Assembly (NCBI GenBank): GCA_032622095.1 | Contig: CP136066.1 | Coordinates: 95,257,319-95,321,318 of the forward strand | Length of the DNA stretch: 64,000 nt | Origin: Siphonodentalium dalli | Taxonomy: Eukaryota; Mollusca; Scaphopoda; Gadilida; Siphonodentaliidae | Direction of reading: 5' to 3' | Shown here: positions 1 through 12,164 of the stretch, in pieces | Layout of the letters: each line of letters opens with the position of its first letter | Position numbering within the stretch: position 1 is the stretch's first letter | The notes under the pieces: generated by a model | Told to the model about the DNA's origin: nothing | What the model saw: the letters and a program-made list of their open reading frames with translations, nothing else | Database searches by the model: none | Position numbers and translations under genes: made by a program

Positions 1-1260
1 CAATTCAAAAATGTTTGTAATGACATTATCAAAAATATGTATTATTTTCGACCAAAAACGTGTTTGGGGGAGGGGTAGCTAAAATCCAATATCTCGCAAA
101 CCGTTCAAAATTGTTGTTAACTTCTTTCTTCATATGCTTGGTAGATAACTACTACACCATATGACCTAAATATTTCAATATTATTGCAATATACGTTTGA
201 ATGATAATGTTCGAAAAATATAATTGTTTTGAAAAAGAGTGATTTTTCAACAAAAAATAAATGTTTCGGCTCCAAATGGCACGAAAATCCAAATTAACCA
301 ACACTTCTTGCATATCAGGTACAAATATGGTACGCTGTAATCATTTTAACACAAACCAAGTACGTTAATCCGGAAAATAAAGGTACATGCACAAACAATG
401 TGGGCAAATAACTTAGGACATAGCCGCAGGGCTCACTTTACCAAAATCGTTAATTTCTGGGAAAAGTCACTGGTGGGTATCCTTCATCGTCAATTTGAGA
501 ATAGCCACCACCAATTCCGTTATGTTTCACTATCATTTTCGTAAAGAGTATATATTTCTCCTTTAAAAAAAGTTAGTTTTAACTTGTTCTACCGTGGGTA
601 GGGGTATCTCGAAAACTAGAGCTCTTTTTCGATTTGGCCGCTGCACTAATACCTTTAAGAGGCCATTACAAATTAAAGTCTGTGTTCATGGGCCCCGCCC
701 GCATCACTAAAAGTCCGCCGCATCAAAACTATTTATCGCAATTTAAAAAAGAAAAAAAAGTCCCCTCCATACGCTAGTGATAGGGACTTATTTTTGGATC
801 ACCAGTCACATTTTTAAGAGCACCGGTCACATTTTTAAAAGCACCGGTTATATTTACTTCCGGTGTCAAAAGCACGTGCTCCAATGTTATCGTTTGTCTA
901 TTTTTCATCAATTATGGACTGATTAAAATGGGAAAATGAGTTTGTTTTCTGTGTGCATTACGACAGGGATCACAGTTATCCTGCAGTGGAGTGTATATGG
1001 AGGATTAACCGAAGGAACATCTGTTGGTGAACTTTATGATTCTGGAGCGCATGCGCGGAAGTGTCAACAACGCAATTATTTTCTCGTCCAAAAATTGATA
1101 AAATATCGCAAATTACACCATCAACTCATCGTGGATCATCAAACCTGAAACAACATACTGATGATTGATCATAAATCATTTGTTTTAGAACTTTTTTATT
1201 GTTAAATTGTGTATTTAAAATGTATTTTATGAGTGTAAACAGGTAAGTGGGCTGATCCGT
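1..1260. other. Gene-free AT-rich stretch
   Basis: No open frame here looks like a protein and no structured RNA was recognised. The only ordered feature is a short 21-bp tandem repeat at about 800-862. The right edge abuts the 5' untranslated part of the CR1-like element. Confidence 0.6.
800..862. repeat. 21-bp tandem repeat, about 3 copies
   Basis: Three consecutive units begin with CACCRGT and contain CACATTTTTAARAG. The third is degenerate. Seen directly; no function is suggested. Confidence 0.7.
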
Positions 1261-1321
1261 ATTTTTCCACGGGCGCCGCCATCTTGTTGTCAGTATAAAC
1301 ATTCGAATTGCTCTTGCGTAA

Positions 1322-2043
1322 ATGTCTGAACAGAAACTTAAGAAGTTTATCAAAAGCCAGCACTCCAGAAATAGGAGACTACAAACAAGGAAAGCATATA
1401 TCATATCTGACAGTAAAGGAAACTACCTACAAAATCATATATCATCATCGACGGAAAAATCGATTGTTTGGAAATCTACTCCAGTCTACAGAACCGACCA
1501 CACAATCCTGTGGCTGGAAACTCACCTGAAAACCATAGCAAATCACTACAACGGCAGGGTATGGTTCTACATCTGGTTAGGAACTTGTGATCTCACCGAC
1601 AAGAAGGGAAAGTTCATCGAGTTACACCCGAACGCTAAACTCTTAATACCAGAGGTACTAGAGAAGCTATCCAAAATCTCATCGATAGCTTCACAGAGTG
1701 CAGAATAACCATATTGGAGATCCCAGCTTACTCCATAAAGCTATTCAACAAATCAAGAGGCCACAATCACCCAGAATGGTTTGAGGAAGACGACAACATA
1801 CTCACCTCACTAATAAAGACACTAAATCAAGAGATAAGAAAGATAAACACTTCAAACAGGACATATTCTCCTAAATTCTCAAACGACCTATACGTCCGAT
1901 CAAGCATCAAAAGAAAGAAGGTATCTCGCCATTATTATAACTTCTCGTTATACACAGACGGCATCCACCCCGACAAACTGTTAGCAAAAACCTGGCTTCG
2001 CCGTATAGCAGACCAAAGCGAGAAGGACTGCTGGGAACTCTAA
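1322..2043 (+). pseudogene. CR1-like ORF1, SGNH/esterase-like, frameshifted
   Basis: ORF1 proteins of CR1/L2 elements often carry an SGNH-hydrolase (esterase-like) domain thought to act with the RNA particle. Here the pieces are seen in two frames. The first, from the ATG at 1322, holds the nucleophile block SDSKG (about residues 29-33) and a GTCD block (about residues 87-90) in the place of the usual GxND. The second frame, open to the stop at 2043, holds the DGIH block at 1957-1968, matching the family's DxxH. The second frame already reads as coding from about 1651, upstream of the first frame's stop at 1706. A single small indel around 1640-1660 therefore explains the break. The domain call rests on motif order only, and catalytic activity is not claimed. 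Confidence 0.65.
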
Positions 2044-2048
2044 CCCCC

Positions 2049-2108
2049 AGGTCAGTATTAACATAGGTTAACACCTGCCTGTATGGTATACAGGTCAGTA
2101 TTAACATA
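2049..2108. repeat. 18-bp direct repeat in the ORF1-ORF2 spacer
   Basis: CAGGTCAGTATTAACATA occurs at 2049-2066 and again at 2091-2108, between the ORF1 stop and the first ORF2 ATG. It may be part of the element's untranslated spacer structure; this is inference. Confidence 0.8.
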
Positions 2109-2160
2109 ACAATAACAAATAACTCTATAGTATACACCAATTGACAACCACTCAGACAGC

Positions 2161-5100
2161 ATGGACTTGTCACCAAGCTACGCTGAGAAAAAATGTCTTT
2201 TCAAAACCCACCTACTGCCACTGGGCAGCGACAAAGATCAAATGCCACCCAACAAGTTCTCGCGATCATTCAGACAGCATGGACTTGATACCAAGCTACG
2301 CCGAATGAGACCGAGAACTAAAAACACAGATCTGGCATACAGATTGATACTACAACTGTTCATCTTAACATCCATAACTGCGTACCTCAACTCAGACAAC
2401 CAGAAGACGTGGTACCACCAGCAGCTGGCACATAATCTAACAAACCCTCGACTATCAACAGCACGAAGAGGTCCGATCACATGGCCAGATAACAAGAACC
2501 CATCTAAAGCCATCTTCCTCCTGACATTGATGCTTGCAGGCGACATAGAGTCAAACCCCGGACCAGGGCTCGAAGAGAAGTTCCCATGTGGATACTGCGA
2601 ATGTCTAGTAAAGTGAAACCAACAGGGAGTCTGTTGTGACGAATGCAGCATTTGGTACCATCAATCATGCCTTGAGATGTCAGCAGGAGAATACAGCAAC
2701 CTGCACAGAAAGAGCATCTCTTGGATTTGCTGCAAATGCGAAAGCATAAATCTTGACAGCTTCACCTTCCACTCATATGAAGCTGACCCCAACATATATG
2801 AATGCCTCAACCTGGACTCAACCATCGACTCAGTTTCATCAGAGTCTGTCTTCAACCCAATGGAGGCAAGTACACCAGTACCACGAAATAGACCGAATAG
2901 CACACGGAACACCACCGGATCAACATCATCTCGTACTGGACCGTACAAATTACCACCCAAGAGAAATATGAGGATAATGACAGTTAACTGCCGCAGCATA
3001 AGAGACAAACACGCCGAACTAGCTGCATCACTGGAATACACCAAGCCAGATATCGTAATAGGCACTGAATCATGGCTACAGGGAGTCAAACCTGGGAAAA
3101 ACCCAACACCTGAGCACATCAAGTCAAGCGAAATTTTCCCAGAGAACTATGCGTGCTACCGAAATGACAGAGTATCCACTGGAGGGGGCGTCTTCATCCT
3201 TGTCCACAAGAACTTAATATCAACGGAGCAACCACAACTGGTGACAGATAGCGAAATCAACTGGGTCAAGGTCAGATCAACATCCAGCAAGGACATATTG
3301 ATAGGGGCTTACTATATGCCACACAGAGAGAACCACCACATCGCAGAGCTAGAGAAGTCCATCAACCTAGCGACATCTGGAAAGCAAAAACACATGATCA
3401 TCTGTGGGGACTTTAATTGCCCGGATATAGAGTGGAACAGCTCAGTAGTAAACAGAGGAGCCCAAGACAAAGATATACAAACTCACCTACTCGAAATCAT
3501 GTCAGAAAAAGGGCTAAAACAAATCCACGAACAACCAACGCGGCGAAAGAACTTGCTAGACCTGGTCTTCACCAACAATGCATCACTGGTAAAATCATCA
3601 ACCAGCATACCAGGCATCTCTGACCACGCCATAGTCATTACTGACATCGACATGAAGCCCAGATACCAACATTCAAAACCAAGGAAGTGCTATCTATATA
3701 AAAAAGCAGACTGGACACAACTTGGACTGGATCTGCAAATACTGGGAGAAGGCCTACGTACACTAAATAGTGCAACCGTGGAGGATATGTGGAAACATCT
3801 GAAGGAGGGCATACATAGATCTATGGACCAACACATACCCTCTAAGCTGATATCACCAAAGCAGAACACTCCATGGGTAAACTATAAGATCAAGAAATTG
3901 CTACGAAAGAAACAGCGCCTATATACACAGGCAAAGAAGAACAACAACTGGACCAACTATCGAGCCATGCAGAAAGAATGTAAAAGGGAAATGAGGAAGG
4001 CTGAGTGGGATTACATCAACGCTAAGATTAAAGAAGGTTTAGAACAAAAGTCGACGAAACCATTCTGGAGATACATCAAGAGCAGAAAACAAGATAACAT
4101 CGGAGTGTCGCCGTTGAAATCGCAAGGCAAGCTGATTGACGACCCAAAAGGCAAAGCAGAAATTCTGGTAAAGCAGTTCCAGTCAGTATTCACCAAGAAC
4201 CAACCACCACTTCCTGACCTTCCACCCAAATGCAAAAACATCGGCAAACTGACAGTGAATGGCGTCGAAGCCCTGCTGAAGAGGTTAAACCCAACCAAAG
4301 CCTCTGGCCCAGACGGTATCCCAAACTCCATCCTAAAGAAGTACGCAAAACAACTGGCACCTACCTTCAGGCTCATATTCCAACTATCATTAGACACAGG
4401 CACATTGCCAAGGGACTGGCGCAGCGCCAACATAGCCTCAGTCTACAAAAAAGGAGACCGACATCAAGCGGAAAACTATCGTCCTGTGTCCCTAACATCA
4501 GTACCGTGCAAGCTACTAGAACACCTCATATGCCGCCATATCCATGAACATCTGGAGAAGCACAACATACTAACAAAGCTAAACCATGGCTTTCGAAGGG
4601 GATATTCCTGCGAAACACAACTAGCAGTGACAACACAAGACATCCTACAATCATTTGACAACAAGAAGCAGATCGACGTGGCCATCCTTGATTTCTCCAA
4701 AGCTTTCGACACTGTGCCACACGACAGCCTATTGACCAAACTAAATCACTACGGTATCACAGGCCCGGTCAACAGATGGCTAGCATCCTTTCTGAAAGAA
4801 AGAAAGATGAGAGTTGCACTCGAGGGATACTACTCAGAAGAAGTTGACGTGTTATCAGGAGTACCACAGGGAACAGTATTGGGACCGCTGCTCTTTCTCT
4901 GTCACATAAATGACCTACCGGACACAGTAACATCACAAGTCCGCCTATTCGCAGATGACTGCCTCCTGTACCGCCAGATAAACACCTACAAAGACCACGA
5001 AATATTGCAACAAGACCTACGCAAACTGGAACAATGGGCCACCAAATGGGGGATGCGCTTTAATCCAACTAAGTGCTACATTATGAGCCTAAAGCAGAAG

Positions 5101-5813
5101 ACACAAAGATTTTACCAACTGACAGGGCAGATACTCCAAGAAGTCACAAACAACCCGTACCTTGGCGTCCAATTCTCCAATGACATGCAGTGGCATCACC
5201 ACATCGAGTCCACCACGAAGAAGGCAAACTCCACCCTCGGCTTCCTTCGGCGTAATCTCAGGTACTGCCAAATGGATCTTAGAAAAACGGCATACATAGC
5301 ATTAGTCCGCCCTCAACTAGAGTATGCAGCAACAATCTGGGATCCTCACTATGAAAAGGACAAGACAAAGCTGGAGAAGGTGCAACGCAAAGGAGCAAGA
5401 TTTATAAAACAGGACTACCGAACGAGAGAGAAAGGCTGTGTAACATCAATGCTAAGTGAACTTCAACTACCATCCCTAGAAGCAAGAAGAAAGGAACAGA
5501 GACTGACACTATTTTACAAAGTGGTAAAGGGATCAGCCCCGGGTATCAACTCCGAACACTACCTAAGAAACTACCGCCCAAAGAGGAAAAAGAAACCCAC
5601 AAAATTCAAGGACTTTGTTAGTGACAACATCGTGGAGAAACTAACCACAAATAACGAAAGTGCCTACGAACCAATTCATACAAACACAGACCAATACAGA
5701 TATTCCTTCTTCCCGAGGACTGCATAGTACTTGACTGGAACAAACTGGACAACAGCACAGTCAATGCCGCCGACCTAGAAACATTCAAGGCGGCTCTGGG
5801 AGAACAAAAATAG
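2161..5813 (+). pseudogene. CR1-like ORF2: 2A motif, PHD finger, APE endonuclease, reverse transcriptase
   Basis: The frame runs from the ATG at 2161 to 5727 with a single in-frame TGA at 2614. Order: a basic N-terminus; hydrophobic stretches; a 2A-like motif DIESNPGP at residues 128-135; a PHD-like C/H zinc finger interrupted by the TGA; APE endonuclease with VNCRS, TESW, GDFN and SDH blocks (3619-3627 for SDH); and reverse transcriptase with YRPVSL, DFSKAFD, SGVPQG and FADD (FADD at 4948-4959). The TGA lies where homologous fingers usually have Trp, so a TGG-to-TGA change is likely. The frame ends early at 5727. The next frame continues the usual C-terminal LDWNKL segment to a stop at 5811-5813, so an indel near 5721 is inferred. 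Downstream of the TGA, an uninterrupted frame with ATG at 2677 remains (1016 residues). Confidence 0.9.
2542..2565 (+). other. 2A-like ribosome-skipping motif in ORF2
   Basis: The codons read DIESNPGP, matching the canonical D(V/I)ExNPGP consensus. The motif is preceded by the hydrophobic run AIFLLTLMLAG. In known 2A sequences the peptide bond between G and the last P is skipped, releasing the upstream ~134 residues. 2A motifs near the start of ORF2 are known in some APE-type retrotransposons of molluscs and echinoderms. Activity here is not tested. Confidence 0.85.
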
Positions 5814-5890
5814 CGCTCCTCACACCGTCCTGTAAAAGCCAGCTTTGGTCACTAGGACGTAACAACTACAGATACAGAATAAAATGCAAT

Positions 5891-7760
5891 AAATCTGATG
5901 ATTTTGGCGAAATCCCGAAAATTCCAAACGATTTGAAAGACATTAAACCGAAATTCTATATCGGAAACTCGAGTAGTTTCAATGGGCAAAAGTGTTTCCT
6001 GGTGCCAAAATAGGTGATCTAATAGAAAAATAAAAATGAAGTTATTCACAAATACTTTTTTCTTCTTGAAGTTCCTCCCAATGAATTCAACCAATTTATC
6101 AGAACTGTCTTATCTTACTTTCCGGATCAGAAATCACGTAATTTTAGTTAGGCTTCATCCTCTAAGTATCACTAAGCAAACAAACCCATCAGATTTCGGA
6201 AATTAATTATAAAAAAACAAATTGCAAAGTAACATCTAACATGATCATTTAGTGGTATCAATCCATAGACCTACTATATATTGCATTACTGCGGGGACCT
6301 ACGCGAATTGAGTGACCTACGGAGACCTACGCAAATCTAGGGATCTACTGCATAACGCGTCACCGCTGTCACTTAGACACCACATGCACCTACAGTCGCA
6401 AGGCTCCTGCGCTGAGATACCTACAGATACACAGATCTTCTCAAAATAAGTGTCCTGTTTAACGCAGTCCCCAGGCGTTAACAACGCGGTCATAACGTCA
6501 ACGCAACGTGTTTACGTTAAATGCGTTGTGTTAAGGAACAATGCAACACGCGAAGATTACAATCACCGCGCCGAAAAGTATATAGACGATGAGTCGCATA
6601 AAGTAGATTTTATACTATTCAATTGTTTGTTTTATTTACGATCACATATGACTAATTTAATGTCATGTCCCTACTCTCCGAAAACCGAAAATCACATATC
6701 TGCGCGTTCGTTCCAAATCAGGCAATTTATTTGCAGCTTTTGACTGGTGTTAGGATTATTATGATATATATACATGTCATGTAGGTACAATGAACACGTG
6801 TATCGCACGGAGCGGTCGTGTGGTTGTATTTACCAATGTATGGAGTAAAACACTACGCACGAATATATTGTCATAAATGTCTGCTACAGAACTGCTACAT
6901 TATGGCACTGCTACATTTGAATCTGACCGCTTCCTCAGAATTCCTAATACAATTGTCAGAAGTTTTTGTAATTTGAGTGGTGTGTGTTTCTTTACATGTG
7001 TGGTTGCATTGTACAGTTCTGATATTTGGTGGGAGACATTGAGCGGTTCTGACTTTATAAACCATATCCCTCACCCTATTATGAATAGAACCAGAAAAAA
7101 CTCATGCTATGCCTTTCCTCAATGGCCATTTAGAGCCATCATGCTTTGGGAATTGGAACAACAGAGGTGTCAGAATATTCCCAAGTATTGAGCTATACAT
7201 GTGATTACACAGAGACAAGTTGTATTACCTGGAATCAGGGGGGGGGGGGCGGAAAAAAACTGCGGGACACAACGTACCGGGGGTGGGGGGTACATAGGCG
7301 TAACAAATTTACACGTACATTATTTCCTTATTCATTTAGGGGGGGGTTGTCGGAAAAAAATTGAATGTAATTTATTTCCAAATATGTATTTTCAGACTCA
7401 CAACTTCAATTTTCTCTCATTTTATAGAATATGGATTAACCTTAAATTGGCTTAATATCCAAATCATATATACATGAGTAGTACAATCCACATAAAACAA
7501 TTTTGGATAACCACTGTCTTGGTTTACATGTGATATTGACCCCATTAACCCTCTTAATAATGCCGACTATGTCAGTGTCTACCAGTCGAATGCAGAATTC
7601 TACCCTGCGATCGCTTATCTGGCAAATTTTTACTGGAGAACTATCCCATGTATTAAACAATTTCTCCTCCAATGGTATCAGAAAACAGTTATATGCTGGT
7701 ATCTCACTCATCTCATTTGCATCTTTTTCAAAGTCGAGGTAATGACTAGTTGTCATTTTT
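5891..7760. other. Gene-free stretch
   Basis: No convincing coding region. It includes a CpG-richer patch at about 6290-6570 with repeated GACCTACG words, and G-runs at 7236-7350 next to CGGAAAAAAACTGC. The open frames at 6450-6743 and 6877-7191 lack recognisable motifs and splice context. Confidence 0.6.
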
Positions 7761-7828
7761 ATGTTTACCCATACCATAGTATGGTAAACATAGTGTCGTT
7801 GCCCGGATTGACCACTCGTCGTTCGTCC

Positions 7829-7874
<46 letters not shown>

Positions 7875-9878
7875 CTGTCTGTCCGTAGACACTTTACGAG
7901 TAATGCGATAACTCAAACATTTTTTATCCGATCGAAACCAAATTTTGTATATGGGTTTCTCAGCCCAAAATACAGATCGAGTTCGAATTTGGGATTGATC
8001 CGAGATTTTGTTACAGAGTTATGGCCCTTTTTCAACTTAGAATTCACGCATTCTGCCATAACTCAAACATTTTTTATCTGATTGGAACCAAATTTGGTAT
8101 GTGAGTTTCACAGCCCAAAATACAGATCGAGTTCGAATATGGGTTTGATCCGATTAATTTTAAAGGAGTTACGACCCTTTTTCGAGAAAAAAAAATGAGA
8201 ATTGTTTTTTTGTTTTTTTTAAATTAAATTTTTTTAGATTTAGCTCCTTGCTAAATTTAGCATATTCAAATATTAAATTTTGTTTACAATAAAAAAAAAA
8301 ATTTAAATAATAAAAAAAATTGACGCTTTCATTTATTTTAGTTTTTTTACGATTAATTAGGTGTGATATCCTGTTTTGAAAATATGAAGATTTTATTGCA
8401 ATAGTTTCATGTAATATAAATGATATCAATAAATTACCATGTGATCATCCAACATCCAGAGTATATGAGAGGATTTTTATAGATGTTGTCATTGCAAGTG
8501 AAATCTGTTATGAAATGAGTGATGACATATGATACAGAGCTCTGGTGGGTCAAGCAAGATAAACAACACTGGTGGTTGGCTGTTTGTTTATTCTAACTGT
8601 CAAATTGATTAATGGCAGCACAAGACTGGTGTTTTTCCTATTCTTGAAATTTCATTACAGGGTGAGATAAGGGCACCCCTCACCTATATAAGTGTCTTCT
8701 AAATTCCATTAATTTGCTTCAAAAATAATTAACCCTTTCCAAGGTTTCCAGACACATGCTATAATGTACATGGACTCTTCCTCATATCTCTTAATATCTA
8801 TTGGGTATCTTGGCACACTATTCACTTCTATCAATTTTGGTATTGACTGATTAATTGATTTTTGAAAAATATATTAACCCTTCAGACACGTGCTTTCAAT
8901 TTGAAATTAAAACAACAGCTGATAGCCAATATGATTTATCTATGCAATGGGAAGATAAATATACATGACTATTGTAAGTGATGACTTGTTTTGAAAATCA
9001 ATATGGTAGATGTTAGTATTTCCAGGAACCTTATTTTCCCATTTGTTCACATTTTCATGGTTGATTGAATTTTAGGGGCCACAGAGCACTTAGAAGATTA
9101 ACATTGAAGGTTGTGGCTTTTAGTGCCCAAGCTACTTGTAAAACATTGTAATGTGTGAAACCATTCAAATGAGGGCTAACTTACTTTCTTTTATATGAAC
9201 GATTTAGTGGTCATAGGGGCCAGCATCCCCATCATATTATGTCTGTATAACATTATATAGATAATACTTTTGAATTGTATAAACTACATATATTTTTGAA
9301 AACCATACACCCCTGTTATGAAACACTTATTCTTATTTAATACACAGGTCAGATCTGATCTTATATCTGTCCATGTTTGATAAACAAAATAACTGGGGAG
9401 AATGGGGGAAGGGGGGGGGGGGGGAGTAATGAAAGTACCATTTAAATACGAGATGGAATCCCCTACATATATGTCGTTCTAAGCAGTCAACAATTATAAT
9501 TTCTCTTTAGAAGTGAATAATAAATTTTGAATATCTGGCATGTCAAAAGTGGCAAAGTTAGGGATTTATCACTTTTGCTTCCAATGAGTTAACTTAAACT
9601 CCTAAACATGTCCTCCGAAATCACTAAACCATTGGATCTCACAGTGAGAGGTCCTTGTGTGAATAGGGACAGAGTTATGAGATTTAAAACTACTCCTCCC
9701 CAACCCAAATACTTTAACCTTTTCTTAAGACAAATTATTTGAGCTTTTGATTTCAAGTTGGGTACTGATATATGGATTAATTCCTGTGATCATATCTTTG
9801 ACAAATTATCAGTTATGGCTAGTCGCTATCGCCAAGGTATGGGTTAAACATCTGCCGATCGTGATCGGCCTCTCGTTT
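7761..9878 (+). mobile_element. Helentron-like non-autonomous element, family L, copy 1
   Basis: The left end is an inverted-repeat head, ATGTTTACCCATACC pairing with GTATGGTAAACAT. A (CTGT)n microsatellite at 7829-7886 follows, then degenerate repeats containing GAGTTATGGCCC and ACACATGCTAT words. At the right end GGTATGGGTTAAACAT (9836-9851) is the inverted complement of the head, followed by the hairpin GCCGATCGTGATCGGC (9854-9869) and TCTCGTTT. Subterminal inverted repeats plus a 3' hairpin, a microsatellite and no target-site duplication match Helentron-derived non-autonomous elements. No Rep/helicase coding is present. A second copy lies at 44311-46483. Confidence 0.7.
9405..9426 (+). 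repeat. G-run
   Basis: A long run of G within the family L element. It is a homopolymer prone to assembly error and may form G-quadruplexes. Confidence 0.7.
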
Positions 9879-10083
9879 AAAGTGCATACATAGCGTTGCG
9901 ATCACCAATATACATGTCTGTACATGTCATGACATCACGAGGTACAAATCTGCGTTCTACTGGTAGACAATGACCATTTTGGTCATAATAATCTAAACTA
10001 AGTTACCAAGCACCTTCTCGTGAATTGTATGCTCCGGTGTTTTTTTCGGTTTCCGGTCAAATCGAGTAGATTTGATTTTTCTG

Positions 10084-10238
10084 AGGGGGGGGGGGGGGGG
10101 GGGGGGGGGCAAATGGTCAGTGGAAAAAACTGCAGTTTTTGCTGTTTGGGGGGGGGGGGGGGAGGTACCCAAACCGAAGAAAACAGTTTTTTTCCACCCT
10201 GTGTCTGCAGTTTTTTTCCGCCCCCCCCCCCCCCCCTT
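10084..10238. repeat. Inverted G-run/C-run element
   Basis: A ~26-nt G-run (from 10084), a second G-run near 10147 and a C-run near 10219 are arranged around complementary segments (CAGTGGAAAAAACTGCAG against CTGCAGTTTTTTTCC). A similar GGGCGGAAAAAAACTGC motif occurs at about 7240. It looks like a small foldback repeat. Open frames through it are poly-Gly/poly-Pro artefacts. Confidence 0.6.
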
Positions 10239-12150
10239 GCTGGAATCATGAAAAAAATGATTATTCGATTTTGAGGTATGTTTTGAAGAATTTAAAATAA
10301 GTAATAAATATAAAAAGCCTCCCTCCCTCAACAAAACTTTAGACATAATTGCCTGTGAGCCCGGACTTTAATTTTTAATGGCCTTAGGTCAATATGTTAA
10401 TTATGGGCAATTTAGAGGCTTAATTTGGTGCAACATTAAAACATCTTCACAAGAACCACTGGGTGGATTTCTTTCAAACTTGGTCTGGAGCATTATTGGA
10501 ACCCATAGTTTCAGATTTGTCTTCAGCAACGCTGGTGTGAAATGGCTATTTGTCTAGTTTGATGCGATTGTTTTATAGACTCTGTATTCATGTCGTTTCC
10601 TGTTGGTTTCATGAACACCCCTCCAGACTATTCATATGTATACTTTTATAACTATGAGTGGGAGTGTACAATAGTACATATCCCACCTCGCCATTGATAA
10701 GAATAAAGCTCATTCAGAATTGAAACAGGCAATGCCGAGACAATAGGAATAATATATTGTGTGCTTTGAATATGACACACTGATATCATTCGAGTGGAAG
10801 GCTAAACTACTAGTATATTAGGTAACGGATGTCCTAGTATCTTGTGATCAGGTGATCACGCTATTAAGCCTCCTCAACCAAAAAATATATAAATTGCATT
10901 AAACAGCATACCAGACTTGTTGAATGAAAATAATATATTCGGAAGATTGGTCCCGATTTTCCGTCAGATTGTTATACATTTGTATCAATATTGTCCGCGG
11001 AAATTCCACAAATTTCAACTCATTTTGCATTTTCTAAATTCAATAACAAATTCTTCAGAAATTGTTTAATATGACACGTACGACACTGAATCAACTATGT
11101 GTTATAAAAATTGACACAGTATTCCTACTGAAAACATTGACTTTCTAGTTATAAAATTTATTGATTTCATTTACACATATTTTTTTTATTTTTTTTACAG
11201 TTTACGAGAATAAACAACCTTCGATTCCATTGAGGTATCGCAAAATTTCAAGTATGGTGTTAAAAATTACAACTCCGGAACAGAATGGCGTTCAACTTCA
11301 ACACATAACAGTGATGTGCGGGATAGCACGTGGTCCTCCGTCGACAATAAACGCGAATTAGTCTTTGTTTCAGCGATGGAACTTCGAATAAACCGACAGT
11401 CTCTTTGGTGTTTCGTCGGCGGTGTCGGCCTTTGAAGTTTTGTTCTGAAAAACTTCGCGACTTTGCCAGTCAAACTTAGGAGAAGTTAGGCGGGCTATCA
11501 ATCGCCCGCCTAAAATAATTTTGCGTGGGCTGTAGGCGGGCAGCCCGCCTGCAAAATGCCAGCCCTGGTTAATGGTTGCTATGGTATATTTCATGGCCAT
11601 TATTTCAAACCATTCGAAATCTCATTAATTCTCATTAAAGTAAAAATAAGTTCAACCCATTAAAGGTACGGTTGGCCTTGGCGGTGGGTATCCTGTGAAA
11701 ATATTTCCACCCGTCAAAAACCGCCACAAACAGAAAGAACAACAAAATGTAGACAGACTTTGTCCGTATACAAATAAGAAATATCGCATAAACAGTATGT
11801 TATTGTCATATCTTTGACCATTGTTATGTAAACAAAACCATAAAAAGTAACTTTTCTGGTGTTTGTTTATATTATGATGGTAAACATAAAGAGCGTTCTT
11901 TGTTGGTGAATTCCTGATATGGAACTAATAAAGAGCGTTTATGCCATTTGTGTGTGATTATCCAGCAGCATTGTGCTGTCTTCTGTAACACAATCAGGCT
12001 CTTGCTTGGGTAAAATATAGTAAATCTGTATGATAACATGCTGTTTACGCGATGATCATGGTATATATGAACGAAACTGTATGCGTTTTAATGTTTTTCT
12101 GTTTACGGTGATTGGAACAAATATGAATATTTTCGACAACTAAGGCCTCA
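10239..12150. other. Gene-free stretch with an uncertain ORF
   Basis: Mostly AT-rich. At 11161-11361 an open frame follows a polypyrimidine tract ending in ACAG (about 11200), but no donor or partner exon could be matched, so I do not call a gene. A GGCGGGC-rich hairpin (TTAGGCGGGC...GCCCGCCTAA) lies at about 11486-11512. Confidence 0.5.
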
Positions 12151-12164
12151 CGTGCCTTTAAAAT

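Larger units (their letters stand above)
1262..5890 (+). mobile_element. CR1-like non-LTR retrotransposon, nearly full length
   Basis: The element consists of a short 5' region, ORF1 (1322-2043), an inter-ORF spacer with an 18-bp direct repeat, ORF2 (2161-5813), and a short 3' tail ending near CTACAGATACAGAATAAAA. It is visibly richer in GC than its flanks. ORF2 has the APE endonuclease plus reverse transcriptase order of the CR1/L2/Jockey group. The ORF1 esterase-like signature and the PHD finger in front of the endonuclease point to CR1. Only three lesions are visible (a frameshift in ORF1, a TGA in ORF2, a frameshift at the ORF2 end), so the insertion is fairly recent. Both ends are approximate; I did not find a target-site duplication. 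Confidence 0.85.

Noticed and set aside
7829-7886. CTGT repeat as a CRISPR-like or regulatory array
   Set aside because: It is a simple microsatellite, a standard part of the Helentron-like element.
10020-10346. Glycine- and proline-rich open frames on both strands
   Set aside because: They arise from G- and C-homopolymer runs of the foldback repeat.
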